From: Linepithema humile
Taxonomy: Eukaryota > Arthropoda > Insecta > Hymenoptera > Formicidae
Direction of reading: 5' to 3'
Assembly (NCBI RefSeq): GCF_040581485.1
Contig: NC_090132.1
Span: 19,587,411 to 19,651,410 of the forward strand
Length of the DNA: 64,000 nt
The position numbers were made by a program, and so were the translations under genes. Under the pieces are notes generated by a model. It was not told the DNA's origin. It made no database searches and worked only from the letters and a program-made list of their open reading frames with translations. Of the stretch, positions 37,131-51,850 are shown piece after piece. Position 1 is the first letter of the stretch. Each line of letters begins with the position of its first letter.

Positions 37131-38989
37131 ATTTGCATCCCGTTCGTGAAAGACCAATGCTTGAGTGCGACTGAATATTCCACGACTGCATTTCACAATG
37201 TCGTTCGAAAATGAACTCTCCGAGCTCTGTAGCTTTTCCAAAACTGTTCAGTTTTAAATTTTACTTATTTTGCTTTTACGTACAGTTTGGATATACATGT
37301 ATATTTGAGCGGATACACGTGTTTTAAGATATTTTATATAGATTTTTTTATAAAAAGCCTGGGCATGGTTGTTTTATCTAATTTAATCGCACAAAATTTC
37401 TTTGATCAAAATTATTTGAATTTGGATAAAAAGAGGTGATCATTATTGTGATAATTCCTTACACATCATTGACTATAATATCAATTTTTTCTTAATTTTT
37501 CAAAGCTACATTCTAAGTTTGTCGATGTGGGAAATATTTTCAAATGCGACAAGATTCCACTTGCAGTAGTGTGATACTCGAACGGAGCGCGACGCGTACG
37601 CATGCCAATTGGCTGGAATTCACGATGCGTGTACGCAATATTGTCTGCGTTGCACGCACACGTGGCAGTGCCCTGATCGCATAGTTGCAAAGCGAGTAGC
37701 TTGTACATATCGATAATGCAAGATAATGTAACGACAACGTCCGTTGATCCTCGTTTAGTCAGCTGTCCAGCGTGCGATTTATCGGCTGCATTTGTGGGAA
37801 AAATTTGTCTGCCGGTTCGCAATAAAACGATGACGACGGATAATTGATAACCTTGATTCGGATAGACGCACACACGCGTACGAGGGATCATAATTAAAAA
37901 CTTTTATCGGACACGCGAGATGAATGTCGAGTGTGATGTAATTAAACCGTAATGGACGACTAAATGACATGTTGAGCTGGTAATACAAATTGTAAAGTAT
38001 TAATTGACTTTATACGACGTTAACGGCAATTTATTAGTCAATTACCTTACTATCTTTTACAGACATTAAATATGTTCTAGAAAGAGAAGAAGAAAAGAAT
38101 TGCATATGTTCTGACTATATATAATATATAGATAATAAATATTACCAATAATGGAATTGCTAGCATCAACAATTAAAATTATTTTTTAGTATTTAGTTAT
38201 CGTAAGTATACTTTATTTTAATATAAATTTTACTCGTAATAGTTAAAATATTAATTTTAAACTCCAAAAAGTGCATATAAAACGCTTAGCAATAAATTTT
38301 TGAGAGAGAAAACCGTTTAGGAAGGATTATCTCTCTGAATTCAGTCAGTGAATTAGAACATGTGCGCGCTCTATAACACTATGCGTATTAAAAGATTAAT
38401 TAAACATAAATTATAATCAAAACTGAGCAGTAAAATTATTAATTAAGAAATCATTTATGGAAAAATGATCGTTAATGAATGATGCACTACAACATTTCGC
38501 CTTGTTAAATAAATCGGGTATAATAAATGACATTATTATTTTACATCTGAATAGTCGGCCATACATTTAACCCGAGATTTAACGATTTCGACGAAGAAGA
38601 TAATAACGCCTTTTTAACGAGTCCTAAAATAACATCGACCCGTTAGCACACCGAGGAATCCGTTTAAATATAATTTGAGTTCACCATCGTCTATAAGCGT
38701 CGGCGTTTTATGCTCTTCGAAATGTTTGAATAGTTAATTAAGTTTATTTCCGCAATTCGTCATCAGAGGATTCTGATATTTTATTATATCTACATCACTG
38801 TTTCGTCTGTTTATGTAATTCATGGGACTTTCTAAGACCAGAAAGTTTTCAATTTCCAATAGTTTAAGATTTTGATTTTATTTAATTATATGTACAATAT
38901 TTATTAACTTTATATAATTTTTTTTTAATTTAACGTCTCGTTTAATTATTGTTTATGTAAAAATCTAATTTAATCAGTTAAAAAAAGTC

Positions 38990-39480
38990 ATCTTGTTGCA
39001 AATTATACATGAATACACCCCGTTAAGGAGGTCCCCGATCGCTTCTAGTAGCAAGACTTAATTGCAAGATACATATTCATTAAACTGTTTATTTATTCTG
39101 GTTATTGCGACTCGGAATAACCATCAACTAGTTCCTTATTCGGTCTGCGCGCGAGCCGCATCTATAAAATCGTCACGTCTGGGTAAATAAGCTCTTCAAA
39201 GGCTCGATGACGAGACTCTTTTCGTCGTTGTATTCCATACGAGTTTCTGTAATGTCGGCCTGCGACATTAATAACTGACACGCGTTTATCGCTCGAAAGC
39301 AAACGCGGTCCAGCCGGCCGGCGTGGGCGTCAAGCATTGAATAAATGGAAAATTCTTTGTGGATGGTATGTAGTACTTGTCGATTAAAAATGCATCCAGT
39401 TAACGGTTGTGTGACCGATACAATGTATCCGGAAGATCAAAGTTTCCGCGCAATCAGAGGAGGCTGCGTCACGAATGCAT
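38990..39480. promoter_or_regulatory. Candidate intronic cis-regulatory block
   Basis: This non-repetitive, balanced-composition block in AT-rich intron has several ATTA/TAAT and TTTATT (Hox-like) cores and GATA-like words. The texture resembles conserved enhancers; conservation is untested. Confidence 0.15.
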
Positions 39481-40739
39481 AATTCATGAGCGAAACACAA
39501 TTTAACTTTTAAATTCCACGTTCCCGTCGTTCCTACCCTCTTGCCGTCCTGCCTTTCGTCGCGCTTTAATTATCGGCTATCTGGTAATTACGGACGACAC
39601 CTTCTTTTTGGTCGCCGAGATATCGTCCGGAATTCGCTGCAGCCTTATACTAATTTGACTTCCTATTGGCCAGCTCAGCGCGCCCGAATCTCTCAAAATA
39701 GTTCGCGATGCAAACCAGGCGATGCAAACTAGGCGAAGCAAAATGTTTCTTGGATAATTCTCTCTTTAATTGAGAAATCGGTATGAGAATGATCGATGCT
39801 TAGTCGATGATTGACCTGCGATTTCATAGAATTTTAAGTAAAAACCGTTATATGCAGTCTATTTCGATATTTTTATACATATTACGATATCCGGCTTTAA
39901 AACCTATTTTTATAAAATAAGCTTAATTGAAGATAAATTCAGTGCAGACCAACAAACTTTAGAAAATATAACAATTATATATGGCACTTTGCCAAATTGT
40001 ATTTTTAAATTAGTCTATTTTCGTCAATGGTTTTAATATCTCGGAATTTTTTTAATCAAAGAATTAATTAAATTTATCCGCGAAAAAAATCTGAACATTC
40101 TTTTCGGACGAATGCGGAAAACTCATTTTATACCGGCGCAAGGATGGCTGCGAACATGTGTTTCTTATGAATCTTCGTCATTGTACGCTCCGAAAGTTCT
40201 TTCATCGTAGACAAAGGAAAAACATTACAAACTTAACATTATGAGTTCTGCTGCTGTAATTTCTCAACTGCCGACAACAAAACATATATCGACATATATT
40301 AAAAAGTCTTTTTCTGGAGTTGATAGACGTGCATCATTTATTACTAGCGCAAAAGTTTTATCTTGGAAATATGAAACGAAATGAAACATTCTTTGAAGGT
40401 GCAGAGCTGCTGGAAACTATTTTGTATAAATAATATGTGATGACCATTCATCACGAAGGAGTCATGGACAATATTTCCCGAGGGACAATAAAATTGTCGT
40501 TCCGCAATAACTGACAAACGCCATATGATATTTCGCGATAACAAATGTTATGTTACTTTGCGTTAATTTTACATCACGATATTAGAAAAGTAAAATCTGC
40601 ATAGGCATAACTTATTCAGCTGTTATTTGAGTTTTGTATAATTATTCATTTTTCTTTATAAAACATTTAGAGAAGTATGTAATTTTTTTATCGTTTTTCG
40701 GTGGATAGCTTGCGTGTGGGAAATAAATAGAAAAATAAA

Positions 40740-41090
40740 TCTCTCGATCCCATCGACGGGTCAGAGCGGGGGGGGTGGAGCGCGCTCCGGGAAGTGCTGC
40801 GGGAGGGGGTGCGAGAGCGAATGGTTGCAATCGCGAGATATCCAGGTTTAAGCTCGAAATTAAGCCGAACCGAGCAATCCGAGTCGTCCTACCGAGGAAT
40901 TCTCCTCCGTAGTTAGGTATGCAAAGCAGGAAGCAAGGCAAGAGGAAGCCTGGCCAGGCCCAATCAGAGAATATAGCCGGCGGCACAATTGTGTGCGCGG
41001 GGTGGCGCACACGGGGCATATACATACAGGCACACAGGCGCGACATCGCCGCGCGTCCACAGGCACGTAACACACTTACCTAGGGTGGGT
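40740..41090. promoter_or_regulatory. GC-rich island with G-run
   Basis: The block contains an uninterrupted G8 run near 40769, many gcgc/cgcg words and a short (AATG)n at 41095-41108. A 143-codon - strand frame covers it and is unrecognised. It could be a promoter on either strand; nothing more specific is visible. Confidence 0.18.
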
Positions 41091-41823
41091 CAAATGAATG
41101 AATGAATGCACACACGTATCTGGGCCGGGCCAGCTGTGGAAACTCAAACACCATCTTTCGTATTATAACTGCACCATCGGATTATCTTCCAAATTATTCC
41201 GGATAGCGCGTCCCCACTGTTGAAACGGCACAGCAATCTGCGCGTTTTGTTTAAAAGTACACACCTCGGTAGCACGTGTGAACTCACTCGTCTCTCTCTC
41301 TCTCTCTCTGCCGAATTGGAACATTATTTATATAAATATATTTAGCATTTATTATTTTTCATTTCACTTCACGCAGTTTAAGAGAATAAGATAATATACT
41401 TTTCTAAATGCAACGGGAGTACGTTGCTCTTTCAGCTTTTAATATTTCCGGCATGCGATATGCTAAAATATCTTTATAAAAGTTTAATATTTCCGTACAT
41501 GTGAACGTTGAGAAGACAGCTTCTCCATGGCGATTACCGTCTCGCCACAATATTGGCGAGGAACTCGTTTTCGAACCGGTAATGGCTAATCAATTGCGTT
41601 ATATAGAATCGTATACGGGGTGGTATATATAGACACATGCGGCGCATGTACATTTCCCTGAGCGAAACGATAGCACTTCCGACGACGCTAATACCTCGGG
41701 CACTCGCATCGGTATCAATCCAGTTCTCGACGAGCGGGTACTTAATCAGTCAATTAGCGGCCGACCGCTAATTAGTTAATTACGAAGCAAATTTGTTGCC
41801 AGCAAACTATAGTGCCGCACAAG

Positions 41824-41827
<4 letters not shown>

Positions 41828-41864
<37 letters not shown>

Positions 41865-41889
41865 GTGTGTGTGTGTGTGTGTGTGTGTA
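41828..41889. repeat. Compound (AT)n-(GT)n microsatellite
   Basis: About 18 AT units run into about 13 GT units. Peptides predicted across it are artefacts. Confidence 0.97.
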
Positions 41890-44800
41890 TCCATAAGTAG
41901 AGGAACTGATTGGTCGAGACGTCTGTGTTATTGCTATCGTCGACGATGACCTGTGCAGACCATTACATATATCATCATGAGACATACTTGTTCCACCACT
42001 TTACGTACGCGTCGACATATTAATGATTTCGACATTACGCCATTCGATAATCTCTCGACAGCCTCTCGGCTCACGACGAGATGAGGAAAAAATATTTTCC
42101 ATTAAGCGTCTTAATTAATATCTGATAATTCATGAACGTTCCACGATATAATTTATCAATCGCTGCTAATAACTCTATTGCTAGTGCGATTTGCATCGTA
42201 TAGTCCTTATTTCTGACAGCGTATATCAAGAACCGTTAAGAAATAATTATCGAACAGTCTGTGTACATGTTCTTGAACTCTCTTACGAAATTGTTAGGCA
42301 AGTATTATATGATAACTTTGCACGCTTTGATTACAGAGTGATAATATCCTTCGACTTCCTTAATTAAAGATTGTGCAAAATACGTGATCTTGAAACAAAA
42401 AATCAATAGATATTGCAAGTGTTGTATACTTTAGAAATTGAAAGCGGTTACCCTGTGCTTCGTTGATTTTTCTGCAAAAATTTAATAAGCCTTATAATAT
42501 TTAATGGTGTAATGATATAGCAGTGACTTTAATGATGTAAATGTGATACATATATGTGATATGAAGAAGAATCTCTCAAAAGATTGATATCATTGAAATT
42601 AAGTAGGCGACGATTCTATAGAACAACCAGTAGAACTCACCGTATCCACTTAGCGCTGATCTATCATACAGGCAAACTTCACGTATCACTCAGCATTTAT
42701 CGATTTCGATTAACATGCTCGCCATACATCGTAAGACATAGAAATCGAGTAAATTTACATATCTAATCGTTGACTTACGACGCGCCGTCCATTATCGGCG
42801 AGAAACCACGATGTGAGAAAGCTCGAAGTAATTCGAATTAAAAGTACGACCGGAAGCGGCTGCTTACGGGCGTTGATTACACTCGCTCCCGTTCCCTCAA
42901 GTTCAACGACGCGTTAAATTCAACTCGCACCGGCGCGGCACGACGCGACGCGACGTCCAAATATACGCGACTCGCGTTTCAAGTTCAACGCACCCGCATA
43001 CTGGCGCGGTGCGGCGCAGCTCGTCGTGACGCTCACGCGACGTCTTTCCGTAATTCCGTATCTTGTGCAAATACTTGCAGGCATAATAAACTGCGTCATG
43101 ATCCGCACCGCTGATAATCGGGTGAAACGCGTACCATCTCGGTGATCTTTAGCGAATCGATTTCGGGTTGACTCGCTGCAATCCTAAGAATATTTCTAAT
43201 TATCTTCGAAGCGCAATATCGTATACCGCGAGAATATGACTGTGCGAAAAAATAAGCATAACATGCATATAAAATTATTTTTTTAATTTTATAATTAAAA
43301 ATTTATTTTTCGATAAATATTTGAAATAGCTACATTAAGTCGTGGTTTAGAAAAATCATTATCTGTAAATGAAGTAAATCTGTTTCGATCATAGAAAAGA
43401 AAAATTAATTATACTATTTGTGATATACGCTTTCGTCATTTTCAAAAAATAAAACTATAAAGCAAAAAAATATGTATATATATACATATTTAATGCATGT
43501 TTATAAATATTTGAAAAGTCTCTGCAAATGATACACCACAGTATTCATTAATAGTTACGAAAAATTTAAACGTATGTATAAACTGATCCATCAAAATCAA
43601 AAAGATATGAACCAAAATGTGCTTTAAATTTACTAGAGTGAAGGTTTGCAAATACTCGTGAGTATTTCACGAGTTAGTGTAAGAGAGAATCGAAATTTAA
43701 GAACCAGAAAAATATGCAAAAAGAACAGTCGGTCGATCGCGAAAATCTAGACGGAAACCACCACGACAACCCGGCGGCGTTCCGCGGATGCTGTAATATC
43801 GCATTGTAACGTTGCCAGCTCTCCGACTCTCTTGCATTAAACATGAGCTATATATCGGCATTGTGTTCTATACATAGACCCGGGCTAAATTTACATTATG
43901 TTTATGTGGCTAGTAATTGAACAGGACGTGTCAGGGTTGACATGCGAGAGCGCGCGGCTGCGCGGTGGTCCCCGTGAGATTCGAGAACAAGGCCTCATCG
44001 TCGTCGTCGTACTATGATTCTATTCCAAATATTGTACATAAGCGTGGTACTTCATGACAAAAGTCGCATTACAACTTTATAACAAAAATCAAATTATGAG
44101 AAAGTTTGCTAATCATTAATAGCGTGACAGTGGTGACAAATGTGCCAGCGATAACACAACTTTGTCAAAATTCTTACTTCTTAATTTAAATGTGGAAAAT
44201 TCAATTGTTACAAAAATTTATTTTATTTTTTAAGCATAAAATTTAAATTTAAATAAGTAGCGAATCGAGTATATGTTGATTTTTTTATATACACAATTTA
44301 TTTCACGCTTTTAATCGACACTTTTATCTGCGTTGGAAAACTTTTATTTTATTTGCACTCTTTTTGATTGAATATTTCATTTGTATCGTTATAATATCTA
44401 AAACACACACATCAAGTTGGCACGTATTAAGGTATTAAGGTAGGTCAGAGACTTGTAGCTTATACTCAAGGAACAAGAAAGTAGAAAACCATGTCGCTTT
44501 CAACCATTGAAGTCGTCTTTATCTCGCATTTCAATCGCTTTCAGTTCTACTGAATAAATCGTTGTAGCTCTTTTGTCATGTAAATGAACCGTTCATTGTA
44601 TGCGATTTGTCAACTAATCCCTGAGTTAAATTTGTGATTCATGAACGACATTCTTTGAAATATATAGAAAGAATTCTACAAATTGCTATTGTATCTATAC
44701 CACGACTTGTTTGCGAAATCAAAAGTTTGTAAGCAGCGAAGTTTGCAAGAGTATCGATTTTGCAAGTATAAAAAGATCATAATTCATACAGTTCAAACAA

Positions 44801-46379
44801 ATACATTAAGATACTCATAAAAGTATTGTACAGTCCTGTTTAAGTATTAATAACCTAATCTAACAGTTGCAAAGAAAAGTTTAAGAAATATAAAAGCTTA
44901 ACAAATTTCTCCATTATTTACCATTATTAATATTCTATAAAAGTTTATAAAAATGAAAGTTTTAGAGCTGCAGCTTCTTTACGAATGAAGAAGTGCTTAT
45001 ATAGTCGCTATAATTTTCACGTTTTATTCTTATTACCGATAGTAATCTATTACTGATTGATGAGGCCACCGCTTTAATATTCCACGTTAAAATAAAATTA
45101 ATGATTTTGCGTATCGGAATTGACATAAGAAAAATGCAAATTGTAGGTAAATTATACATTCTTTGTACGCCTTATAAAGTTGAACTCGTTCAAGTAGCCA
45201 TATCTGATCTAAAGATGAGCCCGGATGTACAAGTTTACTCACGACGCGCGACGTGTAATACTTCAAACTTGAGCCATATCACGTATCTGTCCCGCTTCCA
45301 TTGGTCAATGTTACCTCTACATTCTATTGCGTACAATAATCACGTGTTCGACATGCAGTCACAGTTTGCGCTCGAATATTGATTTACAATTACGCACGGA
45401 TGTCACTTTGAGCTACTTAGCGCACAATAACGCATTAATGACCGATCAAATAAATTGATGCCCGTAAACGATTATGTGTACTCACCGCCTGTATCCAAGA
45501 GGATAAAACGCGGAAAATGATGGCGATCGTAAGCGCTTCTTCATTAGAGCTTATACATGATCGCGCGTAACCATATACGAGAGATAAGCGAGCGCAATAA
45601 ACGAGTAACGGATTAGTTTCAGCAATAGATAAAGCGAGTCGCGCGCTAGTTATATTAAATAAACTGCATGTGATAAATGAACAGGTTAATATTAAACTTT
45701 ACTATACGCGGTCGCTGAATCATATTTATAATTGACGAGTCTGGTCGTTACTCACCGCTTATCCCAGTTTGGTTTATCCATGCACACGTGTATGTATTCA
45801 TGCGTATGCAACTCTCGTGATGACGCTCAGATCAATAGCGCACATTTTTACTGCAAAAAAATACGCAAAGCGCAAAACGATGTCGGCGAAAATGGGACGA
45901 AAATGAATTGTTCTTCGTTCGAACGATCGTGACATTTGTGTGTATTGTTAATTGATCGGTTTACAATAAAGCAATTAATAAGTAATTAGAGCTTCGTCAC
46001 TTAAGACATTAAAGATGGCAATTAAAGTTACGATAAATTATTTAATTATTGATTTAATTATAGTTATAATGTAACATATAACACATTAATATGAAAACAT
46101 TTTTAACAGCGAAGAAGTAGCGAGTTGTACGAAGTGGAAATCTTATATAGGAAAATTTTTAATGTCTATATTTAATATTTATTAAAGGATTCATTAAAAA
46201 AATAATAAATAATACAGTATAATCATGCAATTTTTTATATTAAGATTAATGATCTGGCAATTTAAAAAGGTAATTAATATTTGAAAATGCATTGTCCTGA
46301 GAATAGAAGTAGCGCTCAGAACATCTCGAGATAACTATAATATCCGCGTGTATCGATCAATCTGAGACTCATCGGTGAA

Positions 46380-46800
46380 AGTCGTGATTGTCCAGTGGGT
46401 CCGTCGCAAATTCCCTACGAAACAAGCCGAGCGGCATCGAGATTAACCGAACGATCCGTGAATCCACGCAAGGAACGCCGGCTTCCGCTTCGTCGAGCGC
46501 GGGGCTTTCGTGCGCGCTCTCTCTCTTCTGCTGCGTTTGTTCCATTATTCCCACCCTTCCCGTCCTTTTCTCTTTTCCCCTCCGCGTTCGTTACACCCCA
46601 CGATTTCACAGCAGCCGGCCCTATACAGACCCATCGGGTCTGACGTGCGTTCAGTCGGCGTTTCGCGCGAAGTGCAAGTGCGTGCGTACGCACGCACACA
46701 CGCGTGAACGGATAAAGCGGCCAGGACTCGAAGTAAGGATGTGACAGTCGCGCTCGCGCTATTCGTGGAGGCCCACTACACTTCGCGTCGTGTGTGGGCG
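46380..46800. promoter_or_regulatory. CpG-rich promoter-like island, possible non-coding first exon
   Basis: CpG-dense sequence contains an arthropod-type initiator ttcagtc at 46650-46656 and, 80 bp downstream, a good donor gaagtaagg (cleavage after 46732). Together these could define a short untranslated first exon on the + strand. All three frames of both strands are partly open, so the reading frames are uninformative. No TATA box lies 30 bp before the initiator. Confidence 0.25.
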
Positions 46801-49163
46801 GCCGGCGGCAAAAAATAAAAAAGAATGTGCGAGCAAGTGTTGCGATCGGTAATTCAAGATATAAGAGAAATCTGGATCACTCGACGTGGATATAATATGA
46901 TCGAAGTGTTCTAGTAAGATGAGCACCGCGAAAAAATTAATCGCTGCTAATCGTTACAAGTCATTTCGATTCTGTATCCACAAAATCGATAAAACGCGCA
47001 CGCTGGCTGAAAATCAATAATTTATCATTAAATATTCAGTGAAATTTATTTTTGAAAGCAATTAAATGTGGATATTATCTTGGCGTGTTAGATGGTTGTT
47101 ATTTTTTTAACCACTGTCTCGAGTTGTGAGGAAGAGCTCGAGAAAAATTGATTAATCTGAAGTGAAAATTGAAGTGATAGTAGATTTGTAATGTCAGAAG
47201 AGCTTTAAATTTATCGGTTGCGAATAGTGTTCCGATAATTGTTCTTTAGTAACTGGGCCTGTTTTAACATTCTCCGTTACGCGAAGGTAGATTAAACCAA
47301 AATTGAATTCTTTAGAATGTGCGCGAATTATTATTATAAACAATCATAAAAAAAGGCAAGGAGTAAGTATCCTTTTAAGAAGGATAAAATAAGCTTTAAA
47401 ATATTGTACTGCACGTGTAAGATTTTCGCTAATTAGATTGATGATAAAGGAATGCTGCTTTACTGTGCACAAACCCGCGATGAATAAGCAGATGAAATTG
47501 GCCGAGGAAACGACCGGTTTCTGTATACGAGGGTCCCCCGGTTTCGACCATCCCACCTTTCTCGCTTTCCCCTTTTTTCGATTTACATACTACATATGAA
47601 TCAAAGGCTCGCTTTGATCTGCTCTATTTTTTATTGCACACGAGAATAAAGATTCCTTTTGTTAGAAAGAATTAAGACAGATGTTTTGATGAGCGTTTAA
47701 GAGAGTAATAAAATCTTATTAAATTTGATTATTAGATTAAATTTGAGTGATATTTAATACATAATATTTTTTACGTGTAAATAAACATCCTTTTAAAATA
47801 CCAATTCAGATTATTTTAAGTATTTATTATTGACGTTATATTAAATTTCGAAAATTGCGTGAAATGGAACAATTAAATTTTGATAGAAACAATTGTCTCT
47901 CAATTTTCAACAAAAGTTATCTCGTTATCAAACGCATTTGTTACCGAACATATATATTTATGGAGCTTTACGTACACTTCTATTAGTGAGATACGTGGCA
48001 GCAACAATTTATAGATCGTAATTTACAAATGTCTGGCTTTTAAAACTGCACTCTACGATCAGAGGAAGTTTCAAGGTTTCGAGCGCTTAAGAGTTTCCTG
48101 CTCTTCGAAGGTACCACCTTCTTTGAGATATTTGTCGAACGTTCGAATGCACTTGACGAAATGGATCTCTTTACAGGTCGTAAATGTTACTGCGGTCGCC
48201 ATTCTTTCCTCAAGTTTGCTCATAGTACTTGAAGTCCTCTTTAATGGAGTGCTGGCTATCTCTTTTGAAACGTTAACGATCTAATGTCGTTCGTATCCAA
48301 TTCTCGCTCGTATCACGATAGTTTTATATGGACAATGTCTTAATCTTGAAACTCGTCGATCAGTTCATCAATCAACCATAACTGATTTATCATTGAAGAG
48401 GAATAAGATAACAAATAAACCACATTGAATGACTTAAAAATTAAAACGCCATTTTTTGAAATGCTGAAACCCTTCGAGGAAAGCGACCTGGTCACGATGA
48501 TTTATAAGATATTTGACCCACTTAAGACCAGAATTCGCATTTTCTACACAATCTCAGTAATTTCGTAAAGCGAGATTTTCTTTGCAATAGCGCACATTGC
48601 ACGTGTCATTCTCAAGAGAATTCTTCAGGATGAAAGAAATTTCACAAGAAAGAAACAAAGCAATCAAGCAAGTAAAGGACATTTCGTTCAATTTGTAAAC
48701 ATGCGGAGCCAATTTTATCTCCACTGATAAAAGCTCTGTATAAAATTCCACCATAAAAATTGTCAGATTTGACGCGGAGTAACGATATTTATCTTACAGA
48801 ATATAAATCATGGTATGCAGAATAATTCTGACTAGCCACGTGGACCGTGCAATAAATAGGACATCGTATCCCAGCGTGGACTTTAATGCATACATAATTT
48901 AATCGCGCATCACCGAGATCTGGTTTGCAGAAAGGACAATTTTCCGTTATAGTCTGGCTAGTCTGTTGTTCATGCGTGCAGACGCGAGAAATCCTGTTTT
49001 CACGATAAACTTGCGTTGTATATTCGTGCGTCGCGTCGCGCACCGGCAGCTTCTCTTCCCTCAAATAGAAATTTCTACCCTTGCTGCATCACACAGCACT
49101 ACTACCAACCTGGCTCATTTTCTTTTATGTACTGTTGACCCCGTTTTTCCTTTCATCTTCCCA

Positions 49164-49461
49164 GCAAACGAATGATAAATTCAAAAACGCCCGGCCCGGT
49201 TCGTTTACAAGGAGCTCTCGCGTAAAAGATCGGCCCTCTTGCACCCTCGTCAAAGCTTGCCAAAAAAAATACCCCGTACATTTTCACGCATCGCTGCGCG
49301 AGAAAAACGCGAAAACACCAGAAAATTCGCAACGGTTTACGTTACAAGCATCGAATGGTATCATCAGTATCTTTATAAAAAAATCATTGGGGAATACTAC
49401 TTTTTGTAGACTGTTCCGTTCCAGACATGCATTTTTCTGCAATACCTCACGCAAACTGTAA
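49164..49461 (+). other. Candidate phase-0 exon-like open frame, unidentified
   Basis: A strong polypyrimidine tract and acceptor (ttttcctttcatcttcccag, ending at 49163) are followed by a frame open for 98 codons to TAA at 49459-49461. Entry is in phase 0, matching the donor at 34684. The translation is Lys/Arg/Ser-rich with no known domain. There is no donor of quality inside it, so it would be a terminal exon. Chance is a serious alternative. Confidence 0.12.
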
Positions 49462-51810
49462 TGTGTTATTCATAAAATTGTATTCGAATTACGTGTTGCA
49501 TGAATACGTTTTGGCATGAATATTCTTTTCATATCACTGAAAATTGAAAGTTACGATCGTGACAGCCGTGCATTGTACTACTGATGTTTCCCTGTCGACA
49601 GCTCGAAACGTAACTATCAGATTCAAGCTGCTGAATGATTCTCGGTATTCTCTTCCCACGGCATGAAAGAATAAACAGAGTTGCCATGAGTACCGGATGA
49701 AGCGTAAAAAAATAAACGGCTAAAGAGATTACGCCCTCTTAAACTCGTGAAAATGCTGTGTATATTTTTTGCCACGAGTAATAGAAGTGTTTACAATTCG
49801 TGACTACACTTTCTATCTAACTGTTACGAATATCGGATTGATATTGCATGCGTGTATTATATTTTCACATATACAATAAAAATTTTAAAAGCTTATATGA
49901 GCAAGATTACTCGATATAATTTTTTTTAATTCTACTTGTGTATGGTTCAAATTAATTAAACATTCTTAAGGAAAATTTCAACACAACATTGATAATATGG
50001 ACTTGAGATAATAATCACAAAATAAATACCTTTATAAGTATAAATTTCTGCAGTAAAAGTAGAAGTACCATTTTATCGTTACGCTCTTAAAATTTTGTTC
50101 TACTATAATAATTAAAATCAAGTAACTCTTCTTCTTTTAATATCTACATAAAAACATTAATTTATCTATAAATTTTTTTTAACTAGTTTTAATCATTATA
50201 AAAGCTTATCTTATAAAGTAAGACTTCTATCAAATCGTGACATGCATGCCGCGATCATGTTTGGGTCTTGTAGCCTTTGGAAAGTCGTGATATTTATCGT
50301 TCGAGCACTCAAACCTAAGCTGTGTTGGTCAAGCAAGTAGCCTCTTCAGAACGTGCATTCAGCGCGACCATATTCCTCTTGCGTCTCTTCGTGCGTTTAC
50401 CGCAGGAGAGCCGCGGGAGCTGACAGCTGAATCGTCTGACCCATTTCTCTCTCGCGTCGTTTCGCAATGCATCACCAACATAACAGTCTTTTGTACATCT
50501 CGTATTGCTCTAGCGTGTGTTTTACTTGCGATACTAGAAATTAGCTGGACAAAGTCACACTTCCTTTCGCTTGCCAATGTTATTTCTATTCTCTCGAATT
50601 GACCTACAGACGCGCGAAAATTTTTACGAAGAATAATTTTAAGATATTTTGTTCTCTTTGTAGTAAAAAAATAAAAATTACTAATTCTTAAAAAATTTTT
50701 AGAAATAATAAACATATTTTTACCAATCAATACGTTTAAAGAGAATACGCTTCTGAAATATAAAACAACATTTCAATAAAATGAAATTTTGATTAAAGCT
50801 GACAATGAATTAACAATCTTAGTGTCAGATGATTTCAAAAATATGTACATACATAATGATTTTCATATGTGAACAATTCAACTAAATTCTTGGCCATCGC
50901 TTTTTAAACGCGAATAGACTCCGAAGAATTCGCACTTCATGTTTTATATTTAGCATCCACAAACCCGCTAGTTTTTCTTTTGTTGTTTGGGTTCGTCTTT
51001 ATATTTATAGTCATGGGGATAAAATCGAGGATCAAGCGGTTATATTTAGCGAAGGTATTTTAAAAGCGCTCGTAAATGTGAAACACAGCGTCAACGTCAG
51101 AGGATGGAAAAAGGTTACAGACTCAATATAGAGGGCTAACGATTAAAGGTAAATGCAAAACACAGCTTATGCCATTATCGTGCAGGTTTTTAACAAAATT
51201 CGTAATCCAACATCGCGATTAAACATTCTAAAATCTTTCATATTACTCTTAAATAAATCTTTAATATTTTTTACATTTTAAGATTGAATTAATTTAGAAT
51301 TAAATAAGATTTATTAACGTCTTTTTCTTGAGTTCTATTGGCTCTTCAATATGTTAAGAATAATGAATTTCATGAAATATTAAATACTCATTTTCCTAAA
51401 CATATTAATCATCGGAGTTGACAGTAATATGGACGTACAATGTTCTCAGTTCATTACTCTTATTAATTAAAGACGCGTCGCGTCCAGAAGACACCGAAAG
51501 AATCTTACCTCGAGACTTTCATACACGGCACATCGAGAACATTAAATAATAAAAGTCCGCGAGGTCTGTATGCTCCTGTCGTAGGTGCGAGACTAACGAG
51601 AGAAGGTTGTATTTCTTGACACGTCTAACCTGCTTAGATTGGATTACACTGGATTGTATAGCGTTACAGCGCGCAAGGATCCTGCGCCTGCATTCGTCCG
51701 CGTGTTTAGGCGAGTTAACACGTTGCCGCAGGGCAACGAGGATTCTCCATTACACATGACGGGGGCTGAGGAATTTCCGTAACCCGTTGGCGACGTGTTA
51801 ATATTTGCGT

Positions 51811-51850
51811 GTATATATATGTATATATATATATATGTATATTTATATAC
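51811..51850. repeat. (TATATG)n-like AT repeat
   Basis: Degenerate gtatatatat units with no coding value. Confidence 0.85.

Noticed and set aside
40642..41073. Minus-strand 143-codon open frame
   Set aside because: Proline/Arg/Ala-rich translation from a GC-rich island; no domain seen.
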